14,306 nucleotides of DNA, taken from positions 1 through 14,306 of the forward strand of contig JAKAGC010000025.1 in assembly GCA_021817755.1 (NCBI GenBank). Direction: 5' to 3'. Below, one piece after another: positions 1-8,362 of the stretch. The translations under genes were made by a program, and so were the position numbers. Each line of letters starts with the position of its first letter. The stretch's first letter is position 1. Source of the DNA: Acidobacteriota bacterium. Lineage in GTDB: Bacteria; Acidobacteriota; Aminicenantia; UBA2199. Below the pieces are notes generated by a model. The model was not told where the DNA came from and ran no database searches. It worked only from the letters and a program-made list of their open reading frames with translations.

Positions 1-191
1 ACAATAGTCTCTTTGCGCTGTAAGGCCATGCGTGCCAGGTCTTCGCGGTTGCCTTGCAATGCCTGCATAGCCTGCTGGTCAAGTTTGTTTAATTGCTGTT
101 GCAACTGCTGCTGCAGTAACTGCTGCTGTTGTTGTAATGCTTCTAAATCAGCAGAGTTCACTACATTGGAAACGGTTGAAAAAAACTTCAT
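1..191 (-). CDS. PspA/IM30-like coiled-coil protein, N-terminal part (gene cut by window edge)
   Basis: This is the 5' end of a gene; 63 codons are visible before the left window edge. The protein begins MKFFSTVSNVVNSADLEALQ, continues through a Gln-rich stretch with Leu at regular spacing (about residues 20-41, a probable coiled coil), and then reads GNREDLARMALQRKETI. That last segment resembles the REDLAR-x-AL-x-RK signature of the PspA/IM30 (ESCRT-III-like) membrane-stress family. In typical PspA proteins about 70 residues precede this signature. Here there are only about 47, and the N-terminal amphipathic helix is not well conserved, so this may be a divergent or shortened member. The start at 191 is supported by an AGGAGG ribosome binding site at 197-202 and by a promoter just upstream. 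A generic Gln-rich coiled-coil protein is the alternative. The assignment rests on one short motif. Confidence 0.6.
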   Translation of the reverse strand, partial: MKFFSTVSNVVNSADLEALQQQQQLLQQQLQQQLNKLDQQAMQALQGNREDLARMALQRKETI

Positions 192-220
192 GATTTCCTC
201 CTGTTTATTTTTTTGTGGAA

Positions 221-250
221 ATTATATCACATAGAAATCCAGCATTGCAA
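221..250 (-). promoter_or_regulatory. Sigma-70-type promoter of the PspA-like gene
   Basis: On the minus strand, TTGCAA (245-250) is followed after 18 bp by a perfect TATAAT (221-226). The -10 box lies about 30 bp upstream of the ATG at 191. Confidence 0.65.
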
Positions 251-491
251 GGAGTAATTTACAAAATTTTGATATGCTTTTTATTTGAATGGTGTGTTGT
301 TGCTTAAATGTGATAATAAAATAGGCTTTCTATAAACATAAAGAGATAGTTTTGAATAATGGGCACATTTTTGCAGGTTATTTCATCCTGAAATGGGTGA
401 AGTATTAAATGTGGCGGATTATTAATAGGTCTTACTTCTCGCGAGTTATTAATACTAAAGTGTTAGCTTATCCAGTTTTTTAGAATTGAGA
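251..491. other. Intergenic spacer between addB and the PspA-like gene
   Basis: This AT-rich spacer has no credible gene on either strand. It holds the 9-bp direct repeat TTATTAATA at 419-427 and 446-454, with the palindrome CTCGCGAG (438-445) directly before the second copy. There is also a small hairpin, ATTTCA-TCC-TGAAAT, at about 380-394. No hairpin followed by a T-run was found for the end of addB, so read-through into the next gene is possible. Confidence 0.5.
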
Positions 492-3347
492 TTATATAAA
501 TGACTTCTTCTCTTTATTGCATATATTCGCATATTGACACACCCTGCAAATTTCAATGTTCTTAGTCTGATGAAATCCGATATCCATATTGAATAATTCT
601 ACAAAAATCTTTTCCAATACCTCTTCCATTGAATTAATAACATCTTCTTTTATTATATCGGATTTTTCCACTTGAACAAATGCCAGTTCATCATATAATC
701 TCTTGAACGAATATATACCCAACCGGAAAGGTTTTTTATAACCACCTTTTTTCTGTAATAGATAGAGGTAAAATAATAACTGGAAAACCTCTTTTTGCTT
801 GATTGCCTTCTCTCCCGAAAGAATCTCAATCAATGCATCTATGTTTTCAATTTTTAAAGACCCGGTTTTACCTGTTTTGTAATCGATAATACAGTAATTC
901 CCATCAGGCGTTGTATCCAATCTATCTAAAAATCCTTTAAGTTTTACTTCATACTTAATTCCGTTTGATTCAAATAAAAACGGGATATCTTCAAATCGTT
1001 TTTCTAATAATTCAACTTTGAATCCTCCACGTTGCTTTTCTTTCTCGAAAAAACCGTAAAGGAATTTCTTCATCACTTCATACGTAATATAATTCCTTCC
1101 CGACTTAATATCTCCCGTTTTGATTACTTTTCCATACTCTTCTTTTAGACAGGTTTCAATCACAGGTAAAATGGCATTAATATCGTGATTCGTTACAAAA
1201 CTCTCTTTTTTTTGAAGAGGTAAATACAATTCTTTAAGTGTATTGTGTAAAATAGTTCCGAATTGTTTATAATCTGGACTTTCAAAAACATCCTCATCCT
1301 CTCGTAATTTCAAACCGTATGAGAAATAGTATTTCAAAGGGCATGTAAGATAAGTTAATAATGACGAGGCCGAATGTGGTTCTTGAACCATTTCTGCTAT
1401 CATCTTTTCCGATTTTCGAATCTCGATTTCTCTTTTTTGACCCGTATCAAACGTAAAATCCACCACGTAATGATTAATCCGCGCATTCCGGTTTCGTTCA
1501 CTGTATTCAATTAAAAGCTGATCGATGAACCGACTTTTCTCGTTTTTATCTATCCCCCTACTTTCTGTAACATAAAAGAGAGTCACATTTCGTGAGTTTT
1601 TCAAAAGCCGGTAAAAATGATAGGCAGCAATCGCGTCCCGGTCTTTATAGGTCGGAAGCCCCATTACTACTCGGATATCATAAGGGATAAAAGACTGTTG
1701 ACTCTTTCCCGGAGGGAGATGCCCTTCATTTACAGATAAAATATACACATGATTGAAATCTAGAGTTTGTGTTTCCAATACACCCATGATTTGCAATCCC
1801 ACAAGTGGTTCGCCTGTAAAAGGCACACGGTTGGCTTTGACTATATCACTAAGCATCTGGCGAAAGGTATGAAGATTCAATACCATTTTTCCAGTATTTA
1901 GAATCTCTTTCAAGCGTCTGAGAAACGTGTAAAAATGATAGATATACTCATAATCAAGTGATGAAAGATCTGGTTTATCCTCTGTAAAAAATTCACGTAT
2001 CACGTCAAGTATCTTTAGAAAAACGTCGACGAATTCCCCTGAATCATCATAAACACCAAATAACAGGTCAACAATATCTAAAGATAAGGTTTTCTCTTTT
2101 TTGTTTTTATCTTTTTCGTCTTTTTCTCTGAATCTGACCGTCTTAATATCTTTTATATAAATGAGATTCGATTCTTTAATCTCATTCATAAATGCATCTA
2201 TATCATCATCGGCAAAAGGTTTAATATACGGATGATTCAGTATTCGACGAATATCCTTATGATAAAACCCTTCCGCACTCTTTTGATTTCGAATCTGCAT
2301 CTCCATAATCGAATCCAATAAACTGAAAACAGGTGTTTGTTGAAGTGGAAACCCGATTGTAACATTGATTTTATTTACATTGTCCGGCAAAGAATTCAAC
2401 GTAGGAAATAACAGAGATTCATCAGGTAGAACTACTGCAATATTATCAGGTTCATCGTCCCCCTTGATTAACTCCTGTAATTTGATTCCAAGCACTTTAG
2501 ATTGACTTACTCCAGTCGGAACACCTATAATATTTATATTTCTTGTTTCCAATAACCCGTACTCTACAAATGAGGCGTCCTCTATATTAAGTGCAGCACG
2601 GTTTTTTCTGAAAAAATGACCCGCCTCCTGATTTTCATCATCCACAAAATAATGATCCATATCCCAAAAGATTTCGGCTTTATCGTTATCCCGAAGATAT
2701 CTCAGAAGCGTTTCCTCGGCAGGAGTTAACGCATTGAACCCACAGAATACCACTTTCTCCCAGCCATGAAGAGACATACTTGCCCTTGTTACCTCTTCCA
2801 CATTCTCAGCTACTTTGCGATATATCATCCCTTCATATGCTTTATTGTTTTCTTTTAATAATCGATTAAAATCGTTATACAGTACTCCGAGATCTTCCCA
2901 GAATCCTGTGTAACGTGTATATATTTCAGATTTTTCTTCTTTATCGAAATCTTCGATCGCTTTGAATTCTTTAAGGGTTTTAAATAATTTTTTCGTATCC
3001 AAAAGATATTTGTCCATTTCATCGAAATCTGAAAGGATCATCTTTCCCCATGGGTAAAAATCCGAAAATTCACGAGAATAATGTCGAACCCGTTTATTAT
3101 ATACGGAATACAATTCCAGAATTAAATCTACTTGATCCGAAACTGTTACCCGTGCTAGTTTTGCAAAAAAATCATCGATAGAAAACATAGAAGGAGACCA
3201 TATTGTTTGCTCAGGTGGTTTTACAGCTTTCAAACTACGCTGGAAATACAAAGGCGCCCTACGTGTGGGAAATACAAATACCAAACGATGAAGTTCAGCT
3301 CCATACTGGGCCATAAGCCCTGCCGCTATCTTTTCAAGAAATGCCAT
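492..3347 (-). CDS. addB: AddB-type PD-(D/E)XK nuclease subunit with Fe-S staple
   Basis: This is the 951-residue partner subunit of an AddAB/RecBCD-like complex that resects double-strand DNA ends in the cytoplasm for RecA-dependent repair. The N-terminus (LVFVFPTRRAPLYFQRSL) matches the start of AddB-like inactive-helicase proteins, but no GxxGxGKT Walker A motif is present. The C-terminal nuclease domain shows FLDRLD followed by IDYKTGK, with the catalytic D-x-K at D822-x-K824. Cys669 (in TCPLKYYF) together with C934, C937 and C943 (C-x2-C-x5-C) reproduces the four-cysteine 4Fe-4S staple known from AddB nucleases. The ATG at 3347 has GGAGG 7 bp upstream (3355-3359). It follows addA by 67 bp and is probably co-transcribed with it. 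Confidence is high for the nuclease family; the symbol is assigned by architecture and context. Confidence 0.88.
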   Translation of the reverse strand: MAFLEKIAAGLMAQYGAELHRLVFVFPTRRAPLYFQRSLKAVKPPEQTIWSPSMFSIDDFFAKLARVTVSDQVDLILELYSVYNKRVRHYSREFSDFYPWGKMILSDFDEMDKYLLDTKKLFKTLKEFKAIEDFDKEEKSEIYTRYTGFWEDLGVLYNDFNRLLKENNKAYEGMIYRKVAENVEEVTRASMSLHGWEKVVFCGFNALTPAEETLLRYLRDNDKAEIFWDMDHYFVDDENQEAGHFFRKNRAALNIEDASFVEYGLLETRNINIIGVPTGVSQSKVLGIKLQELIKGDDEPDNIAVVLPDESLLFPTLNSLPDNVNKINVTIGFPLQQTPVFSLLDSIMEMQIRNQKSAEGFYHKDIRRILNHPYIKPFADDDIDAFMNEIKESNLIYIKDIKTVRFREKDEKDKNKKEKTLSLDIVDLLFGVYDDSGEFVDVFLKILDVIREFFTEDKPDLSSLDYEYIYHFYTFLRRLKEILNTGKMVLNLHTFRQMLSDIVKANRVPFTGEPLVGLQIMGVLETQTLDFNHVYILSVNEGHLPPGKSQQSFIPYDIRVVMGLPTYKDRDAIAAYHFYRLLKNSRNVTLFYVTESRGIDKNEKSRFIDQLLIEYSERNRNARINHYVVDFTFDTGQKREIEIRKSEKMIAEMVQEPHSASSLLTYLTCPLKYYFSYGLKLREDEDVFESPDYKQFGTILHNTLKELYLPLQKKESFVTNHDINAILPVIETCLKEEYGKVIKTGDIKSGRNYITYEVMKKFLYGFFEKEKQRGGFKVELLEKRFEDIPFLFESNGIKYEVKLKGFLDRLDTTPDGNYCIIDYKTGKTGSLKIENIDALIEILSGEKAIKQKEVFQLLFYLYLLQKKGGYKKPFRLGIYSFKRLYDELAFVQVEKSDIIKEDVINSMEEVLEKIFVELFNMDIGFHQTKNIEICRVCQYANICNKEKKSFI

Positions 3348-3364
3348 TCTTACGCCTCCGGCGG

Positions 3365-3395
3365 CCAGAACCCCTTTTATAAAAGTGGTTCCTGG
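3365..3395 (-). repeat. Inverted repeat (hairpin) between addA and addB
   Basis: A near-perfect palindrome, CCAGAACCCCTTTTA with TAAAAGTGGTTCCTGG, is centred on TTTTATAAAA. It has one mismatch and a one-base bulge. In the minus-strand transcript it sits just before the addB ribosome binding site and has no T-run, so it is not a standard terminator. It may affect mRNA stability or the relative output of the two subunits; this is inference. Confidence 0.5.
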
Positions 3396-3414
3396 ACCTC
3401 CCTAAAATTTTTTA

Positions 3415-6400
3415 TTACTTTTTATCTTCGTTAATCGTTTCTAATCGATCACTATCTATATAATAAAGGTGTGCCTCAATCCCGGAGTAATCCATTGCTC
3501 TCAATGCATTCACATATCCTTTCATTTGTTCCACATACTGATTATGGGCCCCCTCATCCTTAGGATCACCTGTCTTGAAATCAATCAACGTCACAACATC
3601 CCCTGAAATAATAACCCGGTCAGGCCTCAAGACTTCATCCGGCGTATAGATCGGAGTTTCAATAAAAACCCGGTCTGCTGCGCCTGGAGTAAACCACTTC
3701 CGTACAATTTTATTTTGAAAGATTTCCTGAACCTGCTTATAAAGGGTTTCTATTTCTTTCTTATCCATGTCGCCTGATGCGTGAATTTCTGCAAAGGCTC
3801 TATCTATATCATCTATAGTGCGAATTTTTGAAAGAACACGATGGATTAAAATTCCCCGTGCACGCCTTAAAGTTTTGTATTCTTTATTGAATCTCCAGAA
3901 TTCAGCGGCTTTCCTTCGAATTGTGATACGCCTATCCCATTCACCGAAAACAATTCGCTTCTCCTCCATGAATTGAATTTTTTCCATTTTTGTTTTCGCT
4001 AATTCCTTTTCCTTCATGCTCAAAGTATCACCAAAAACAAACCGGTCGGAACGTAATTCATCCTGTTTCATTAACGGAACAGCCAATTCCCTTAATCTTA
4101 TATAATTTTCATTTTTCTCTTTTATCTCGCAAATTATATGCAACTGCTCCCGCGCCCGTGTAAATGCCACATACAACATATTGATGTTATCGATTGTTAC
4201 TTTCCGTTTTTCACGTAAAAATTCATCTTTAAAAAAACTTTCTTCCAGTGCAATCGATTTATTGACCGGCATGGGGAAATCAAGAGGCGGTCTCGTTGGT
4301 ACAGGTGGCTTCGCTTTTAACCATAATTGTTTATCCACCTGATGTTCCCAGCCCGTATAAGGAATAATAACCACAGGGAATTCCAACCCTTTGGCTTTGT
4401 GGATAGTCATAATTTTTACCGCCGGTTTCGATTCCGGTATAACCACTGCAAAACGTTCTTTTTCCTCTTCCCACCAGTCCAGGAAAGAAGCAATATCAAC
4501 ACTGTTTTCTCTCGAATATTGTGCTACGATATCCAGGAAAGCCTGTAAATAACCTGCTGTTTCAAAATCAAGTTTTTCAGATAAACCGAATATACGTATA
4601 ATCTTTTCAACAACTTCATAAACAGGTATACGCATTAATCCCTTCTTCGTATTATTAAACGCCTGTAGTTCCGGCATTAAATCCCACCAGGAATTATCAC
4701 CGATACTTTGAACAATTTCTGTAGGTTCAACCGGATTTTCTTTTTGATTCAATCCAAGGAAAAAAAGCATAGACACCAGAGGAATACGGTGTGTTCGGTT
4801 GGTGATATAAGTCAATACATCGATCATAAAACCGATAACCGGAATACGGTACATAGATAACGAATCCGGAGATACTACGTGAATATTTTGTTGTAACAGG
4901 TATTCTGCTACTTCTTGACCCTTGCGGTTTTCTCTGACCAAAATGGCGATATCGCTATATTCATATCCTCTGGCAATACATGAATCGATGATTGCTTTCA
5001 CTTCTTGAGGGACAATATTATCTGGTTCTTCTTCCATATCTGCCAGAGTTTCCTGTTCCTCGTCAGCTTCACTTTTATCATTTAATTCAGGCTTTTTTAG
5101 GAATAGAAGAGATACCATTCCTCCTACTTTTTTTCTCGTTTTTTGAGAGACTTCATTATAAACTTTACCGAATAATTCATCTTTATATGAATCATCCTTA
5201 GATAAATTTTTGATTTCCTCTTCTTTGTAGAAATTGCTTAAAGCTGTAAAGAAACCATTGTTAAAATCAAGAATATTATCCAGGCTGCGATAGTTGGTTG
5301 ACAGCGGTTTTAGCTTCAATTGTTCCGGTAGGATACGGTTTGGGATTTCGTTCACCATGATTTCCATATCCCCACCTCGCCATCTGTAGATCGATTGTTT
5401 TGCGTCCCCAACCGCCATATTGAAGTAATTAGAACCCAATGCATTTTCGATCAAGGGGTAGAGGTTTTCAAATTGTAAACGGGAGGTATCCTGGAACTCA
5501 TCTACCAGGTAATGATTGAACTTCTCACCCAGTATCGCATAAATAAAGGGAACAGGCGAATTTTTTACGATTTCATATACTTTCACGTTAAATTCGGAAA
5601 TAGGAATTACATTGTTTTCTTTTTTATACATATCCACCAATTCGATGAGATGGCGGATAATGGCTGACAGATAGATATTATCCAGAACAAATGCAGCCGA
5701 AACAGCTTCACTTCGTTTGCTGTCGTAAAAAGTAATAATCGCATCATGGAGATCATCCAGACCATTTTCGCGAAGGGTTTGAATAGCAGACTCGATATCC
5801 CTCGGAGTCGACTTAACTGACCACACTTCTCCTTGAAACCGCGCACTCATTTTGAAATCTTTAATATCTCCACGTTTAAGTTCTGCGCATTTTTGAAGGA
5901 AACCGGCTGCTCCGGATTTTTTATAGGCGAAATCATCGATTGTAAGACCTGCATTCGCAATTAAGGAGAGAGCGGTACGTCCTTTTTTATTTAATTCATC
6001 GATAAAATCATCTCTCATTTTCTGTAATTGCAATTTATATTCATTAAATGCAGAAATATCGAAAGCATTAGTAATAGCCCTCACCCAATCGATATTTTTT
6101 TCATTAAAAAGTTCTTTTTCGAATCGTTGGATTTCCGTTTCGATATTCCAGCTTTTTTCCTGGTTGATCCGGTCAAAAACAAATTCAAGGATGATTTCAG
6201 TAATAAACGGATTTTTCCCGATCTCAAACATCAGTTGTTCCACCACATAGGTTTGGATTTTATCCAGGTTCAGATCGATACCGAAATTGAGAGGCAGTCC
6301 GATTTCAAGGGCAAAGGCTTTAATGACCCTGTGTATAAAGGAATCGATTGTCATAATGGCAAAGTCCGAGTAATTGTGGAGAAGGAGGGTCAGCAGTTTT

Positions 6401-6660
6401 GCACTGGTTTTATCCAGGTTATGCAGGTCTGGTAATTCTTCGAGGAGGTGTTTTTCCAGGTCTTTATCTTCATTTTTGGCAAGTTTTTTAAGAGCCTGGA
6501 GAATGCGGTCTTTCATTTCCCCTGCGGCTTTATTTGTAAACGTTACGCCCAGGATATGTTTAAATTTATCAGCATCTGTGAGAACCAGTTTCAGATATTC
6601 TTTAACCAATGTATAGGTTTTCCCTGATCCTGCTGATGAGCGATATAGGACAAAAGCCAT
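3415..6660 (-). CDS. addA: AddA/RecB-type UvrD-family helicase-nuclease
   Basis: This is a 1081-residue superfamily 1 helicase with a C-terminal RecB-type nuclease, the motor subunit for double-strand-end processing. In order it shows Walker A SSAGSGKT (Lys14), the DEFQDT motif II (D387, E388), GDAKQSIYRWRGGD (motif III), LSTNYRS (motif IV), MTIHKAKGLEFPVV (motif V) and YVAFTRAREQL (motif VI, about residue 830). The nuclease domain at the end includes GILIHRVL (about 935) and LIDFKTG (about 1024-1030), the D-x-K core of PD-(D/E)XK enzymes. All catalytic motifs appear intact. The reading frame extends 21 codons upstream, but the ATG at 6660 is chosen. It has GGAGG at 6665-6669, it places Walker A at the usual N-terminal position, and the promoter's -35 box lies inside the extension. 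It is the first gene of the addA-addB unit. Confidence 0.93.
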   Translation of the reverse strand: MAFVLYRSSAGSGKTYTLVKEYLKLVLTDADKFKHILGVTFTNKAAGEMKDRILQALKKLAKNEDKDLEKHLLEELPDLHNLDKTSAKLLTLLLHNYSDFAIMTIDSFIHRVIKAFALEIGLPLNFGIDLNLDKIQTYVVEQLMFEIGKNPFITEIILEFVFDRINQEKSWNIETEIQRFEKELFNEKNIDWVRAITNAFDISAFNEYKLQLQKMRDDFIDELNKKGRTALSLIANAGLTIDDFAYKKSGAAGFLQKCAELKRGDIKDFKMSARFQGEVWSVKSTPRDIESAIQTLRENGLDDLHDAIITFYDSKRSEAVSAAFVLDNIYLSAIIRHLIELVDMYKKENNVIPISEFNVKVYEIVKNSPVPFIYAILGEKFNHYLVDEFQDTSRLQFENLYPLIENALGSNYFNMAVGDAKQSIYRWRGGDMEIMVNEIPNRILPEQLKLKPLSTNYRSLDNILDFNNGFFTALSNFYKEEEIKNLSKDDSYKDELFGKVYNEVSQKTRKKVGGMVSLLFLKKPELNDKSEADEEQETLADMEEEPDNIVPQEVKAIIDSCIARGYEYSDIAILVRENRKGQEVAEYLLQQNIHVVSPDSLSMYRIPVIGFMIDVLTYITNRTHRIPLVSMLFFLGLNQKENPVEPTEIVQSIGDNSWWDLMPELQAFNNTKKGLMRIPVYEVVEKIIRIFGLSEKLDFETAGYLQAFLDIVAQYSRENSVDIASFLDWWEEEKERFAVVIPESKPAVKIMTIHKAKGLEFPVVIIPYTGWEHQVDKQLWLKAKPPVPTRPPLDFPMPVNKSIALEESFFKDEFLREKRKVTIDNINMLYVAFTRAREQLHIICEIKEKNENYIRLRELAVPLMKQDELRSDRFVFGDTLSMKEKELAKTKMEKIQFMEEKRIVFGEWDRRITIRRKAAEFWRFNKEYKTLRRARGILIHRVLSKIRTIDDIDRAFAEIHASGDMDKKEIETLYKQVQEIFQNKIVRKWFTPGAADRVFIETPIYTPDEVLRPDRVIISGDVVTLIDFKTGDPKDEGAHNQYVEQMKGYVNALRAMDYSGIEAHLYYIDSDRLETINEDKK

Positions 6661-6694
6661 ATTCCCTCCGTAATGATGCACATAATAATGATTA

Positions 6695-6723
6695 ATATTA
6701 AAGTAATGGAAATGAATTGTCAA
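6695..6723 (-). promoter_or_regulatory. Sigma-70-type promoter of addA-addB
   Basis: On the minus strand, a perfect TTGACA (6718-6723) is separated by 17 bp from TAATAT (6695-6700). The predicted transcription start is near 6688, giving a leader of about 28 nt that contains the GGAGG site. Confidence 0.75.
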
Positions 6724-6828
6724 GAATTTGAGAGATTACAGAAATTTATTCACTATGAATTTGATACTACCTCAAAAATAAATGTGAGAATTTTGCTAGT
6801 AATGAATTACCTTTTTAAACAAAATGCC

Positions 6829-6857
6829 TTGACATTTCAATATGGTTATGGTATCCA
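6829..6857 (+). promoter_or_regulatory. Putative promoter of the HU-dprA unit
   Basis: A perfect TTGACA (6829-6834) is followed after 17 bp by a weak -10, TATCCA (6852-6857), just upstream of the ribosome binding site of the HU-like gene. The -35 is convincing; the -10 is poor and would leave a very short leader. Confidence 0.45.
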
Positions 6858-6875
6858 CATATAGGAGTGTGCAAC

Positions 6876-7151
6876 ATGAATAAAAATGATCTGGCTGAAC
6901 TAATTCATAAGCGAACCGGATTTAAGCGATTTGAAGCTTACAGTTTTATCGAGATTCTTATGGGAGAGATCGCCACAGGACTTCGTGCGGAGAAAAAACT
7001 CGTACTCTCCAACTTCGGTACCTTTAAAGTCGTGGAACGAAAGGAAAAAAGAGTACTCAATCCCATAAAAAAAGAGATGATGACTATTCCAGGTACGCAG
7101 ACGATTCGTTTTCAACCTTCTGAAAATCTTAAAGAACAAATTGGAGATTAA
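6876..7151 (+). CDS. HU/IHF-family DNA-binding protein
   Basis: This 91-residue protein has the usual size for a bacterial histone-like HU/IHF subunit, a DNA-bending dimer of the nucleoid. The N-terminal helices (NKNDLAELIHKRTGF) are followed by the family core LSNFGTFKVVERKEKR, the arm-tip segment VLNPIKKEMMTIPG containing the DNA-intercalating Pro of the NP motif, and a C-terminal FQPSENLKEQI helix. The canonical R-x-G-x-NP arm is altered to KRVLNP, so this is a divergent paralogue rather than a textbook HU. The ATG at 6876 is chosen over an in-frame GTG at 6867 because AGGAG (6863-6867) lies 8 bp before the ATG and would overlap the GTG. It lies immediately upstream of dprA and is probably co-transcribed with it. 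Whether it acts as HU or as one half of an IHF-like heterodimer cannot be told from sequence. Confidence 0.9.
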   Translation: MNKNDLAELIHKRTGFKRFEAYSFIEILMGEIATGLRAEKKLVLSNFGTFKVVERKEKRVLNPIKKEMMTIPGTQTIRFQPSENLKEQIGD

Positions 7152-7158
7152 AGCCAGA

Positions 7159-8247
7159 ATGATTGAAAACAATAATCCGTATTTACTGGAACGCATCTCT
7201 TTTGCCTGGATTACATCGAAAAATCAAAAAGCAAGACGCAGGGTCATACGAAAAAATATCAGTCACACACAGTTACCTGGATTTTCTCCCACTGAATTGG
7301 AATTGCTTGGTTTCACCGACTCCGAAATAAAGGATATCAAACACAATTACCTGACAATTGCCGAACAGGAATTGGAAAAAGCAAAAAGAAACAATGTTGA
7401 GATAATCTTTAAAGAAGATGAGTACTATCCTTCGCTGCTTGCAGAAATTCACGATCCCCCTGATTTTATTTATTGCAAAGGTAATAAAGAGATTCTAAAA
7501 AGTGAAAAAGTCGCTGTTGTTGGTTCCCGTAAAGCCAGTAATTATGGATGGTGGTGCCTTAACGAAATATTACCCGATTTATGTGCCGTCAACATGACGA
7601 TTGTTTCAGGTATGGCATATGGAATCGATTCCATGGCTCATAAAGTCACATTAAATGTTAATGGGAATACCATCGGTGTAAATGCAGGGGGATTGCTTCA
7701 TCTCTACCCACAAGGAAATATGGGAATTATTCAACCCATAATCGATAAAGGGTGTGTGATTTCCGAATTTAGCCTGGATATCATTCCAAGACCATTCTAT
7801 TTCCCTATCAGAAATCGGATTATTGCGGGAATATCCAGATCCATTCTCGTGGTGGAAGCAGCAATGAAGAGTGGTTCTCTTGTTACTGCAAGGTTGGGAC
7901 TGGAACAAAACCGTGATATTTTTGCTGTTCCTGGGCGTATTGATTCCATTATTAGCCAGGGGACGAATTATCTGATTCAGCAGGGCGCCAAAATGGTAAC
8001 TTCCTCCAAAGATATTCTTGAGGAGTATGGACTCGTTCAACTTAAACCTAAAAAAGACGAAACTCCGGAACTATCAAAAAACGAAAAAGAAATACTGGAA
8101 TTAATGATAGATAATGAAGTAAAATCCATCGACTATTTTGTAGAAAAAACCGAACATTCGGTATCTGCGATTATTTCAATTCTAATGGAATTATTATTAA
8201 AAAACATAGTTATTGAAGATTCTGGGGGATATCGCAAGATAATGTAG
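7159..8247 (+). CDS. dprA: DNA-processing protein DprA
   Basis: This is a 362-residue DprA/Smf protein. It binds incoming single-stranded DNA in the cytoplasm and loads RecA during natural transformation and recombination. An N-terminal helical region (about 1-75) precedes the Rossmann-like DprA fold. Motifs are VVGSRKASNYGWW (about 120), VSGMAYGIDSMAH (about 150), FPIRNRIIAGIS, VVEAAMKSGSLVTARLGLEQ, FAVPGRIDS and GTNYLIQQGA. A C-terminal winged-helix domain (about 300-362, LSKNEKEILELM onward) matches the DprA_WH domain. The ATG at 7159 is preferred. A TTG at 7141 is in frame but overlaps the end of the HU-like gene and has no ribosome binding site, whereas GGAG at 7143-7146 sits 12 bp before the ATG. 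Only 7 bp separate it from the HU-like gene, so translation is probably coupled. Confidence 0.93.
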   Translation: MIENNNPYLLERISFAWITSKNQKARRRVIRKNISHTQLPGFSPTELELLGFTDSEIKDIKHNYLTIAEQELEKAKRNNVEIIFKEDEYYPSLLAEIHDPPDFIYCKGNKEILKSEKVAVVGSRKASNYGWWCLNEILPDLCAVNMTIVSGMAYGIDSMAHKVTLNVNGNTIGVNAGGLLHLYPQGNMGIIQPIIDKGCVISEFSLDIIPRPFYFPIRNRIIAGISRSILVVEAAMKSGSLVTARLGLEQNRDIFAVPGRIDSIISQGTNYLIQQGAKMVTSSKDILEEYGLVQLKPKKDETPELSKNEKEILELMIDNEVKSIDYFVEKTEHSVSAIISILMELLLKNIVIEDSGGYRKIM

Positions 8248-8272
8248 TCAAAATGCATACCAATTTTGACTA
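8245..8272 (+). repeat. Inverted repeat overlapping the dprA stop codon
   Basis: A perfect 10-bp stem, TAGTCAAAAT / ATTTTGACTA, encloses the 8-nt loop GCATACCA. The stop codon of dprA is its first three bases. No T-run follows, so it is not a standard terminator. It may protect the 3' end of the transcript. Confidence 0.45.
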
Positions 8273-8362
8273 TTGCCAACTTTATTAAGATTAAATATAC
8301 AAATATTGAAAATAAAGATGGAATTCTTCCGATATTTTAATTAAATAAATTTACACATACCC

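Noticed and set aside
63..140. CAG/CTG-rich stretch as a tandem repeat or CRISPR-like array
   Set aside because: It is the Gln-codon-rich coding region of the PspA-like gene, with irregular CAG/CAA codons and no repeat-spacer pattern.
6028..6435. 135-codon plus-strand frame inside addA
   Set aside because: It is a shadow of the strongly conserved helicase gene on the other strand, with no family resemblance or ribosome binding site.
6661..6723. N-terminal extension of the AddA-like protein
   Set aside because: It spans the promoter and has low-complexity composition; GGAGG and Walker A spacing favour the ATG at 6660.
6673..6864. 63-codon reading frame in the addA/HU intergenic region
   Set aside because: It overlaps both divergent promoters, has no ribosome binding site, and its composition is that of AT-rich spacer.
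7141..7158. TTG start that would extend dprA upstream
   Set aside because: It overlaps the end of the HU-like gene and has no ribosome binding site of its own; the ATG at 7159 has GGAG upstream.
7651..8040. 129-codon minus-strand frame inside dprA
   Set aside because: It lies antisense to conserved DprA motifs and has no supporting signals.
8245..8272. Perfect 10-bp hairpin as the dprA terminator
   Set aside because: There is no T-run after it; the hairpin ending in ten T at 8396-8405 is the better terminator.
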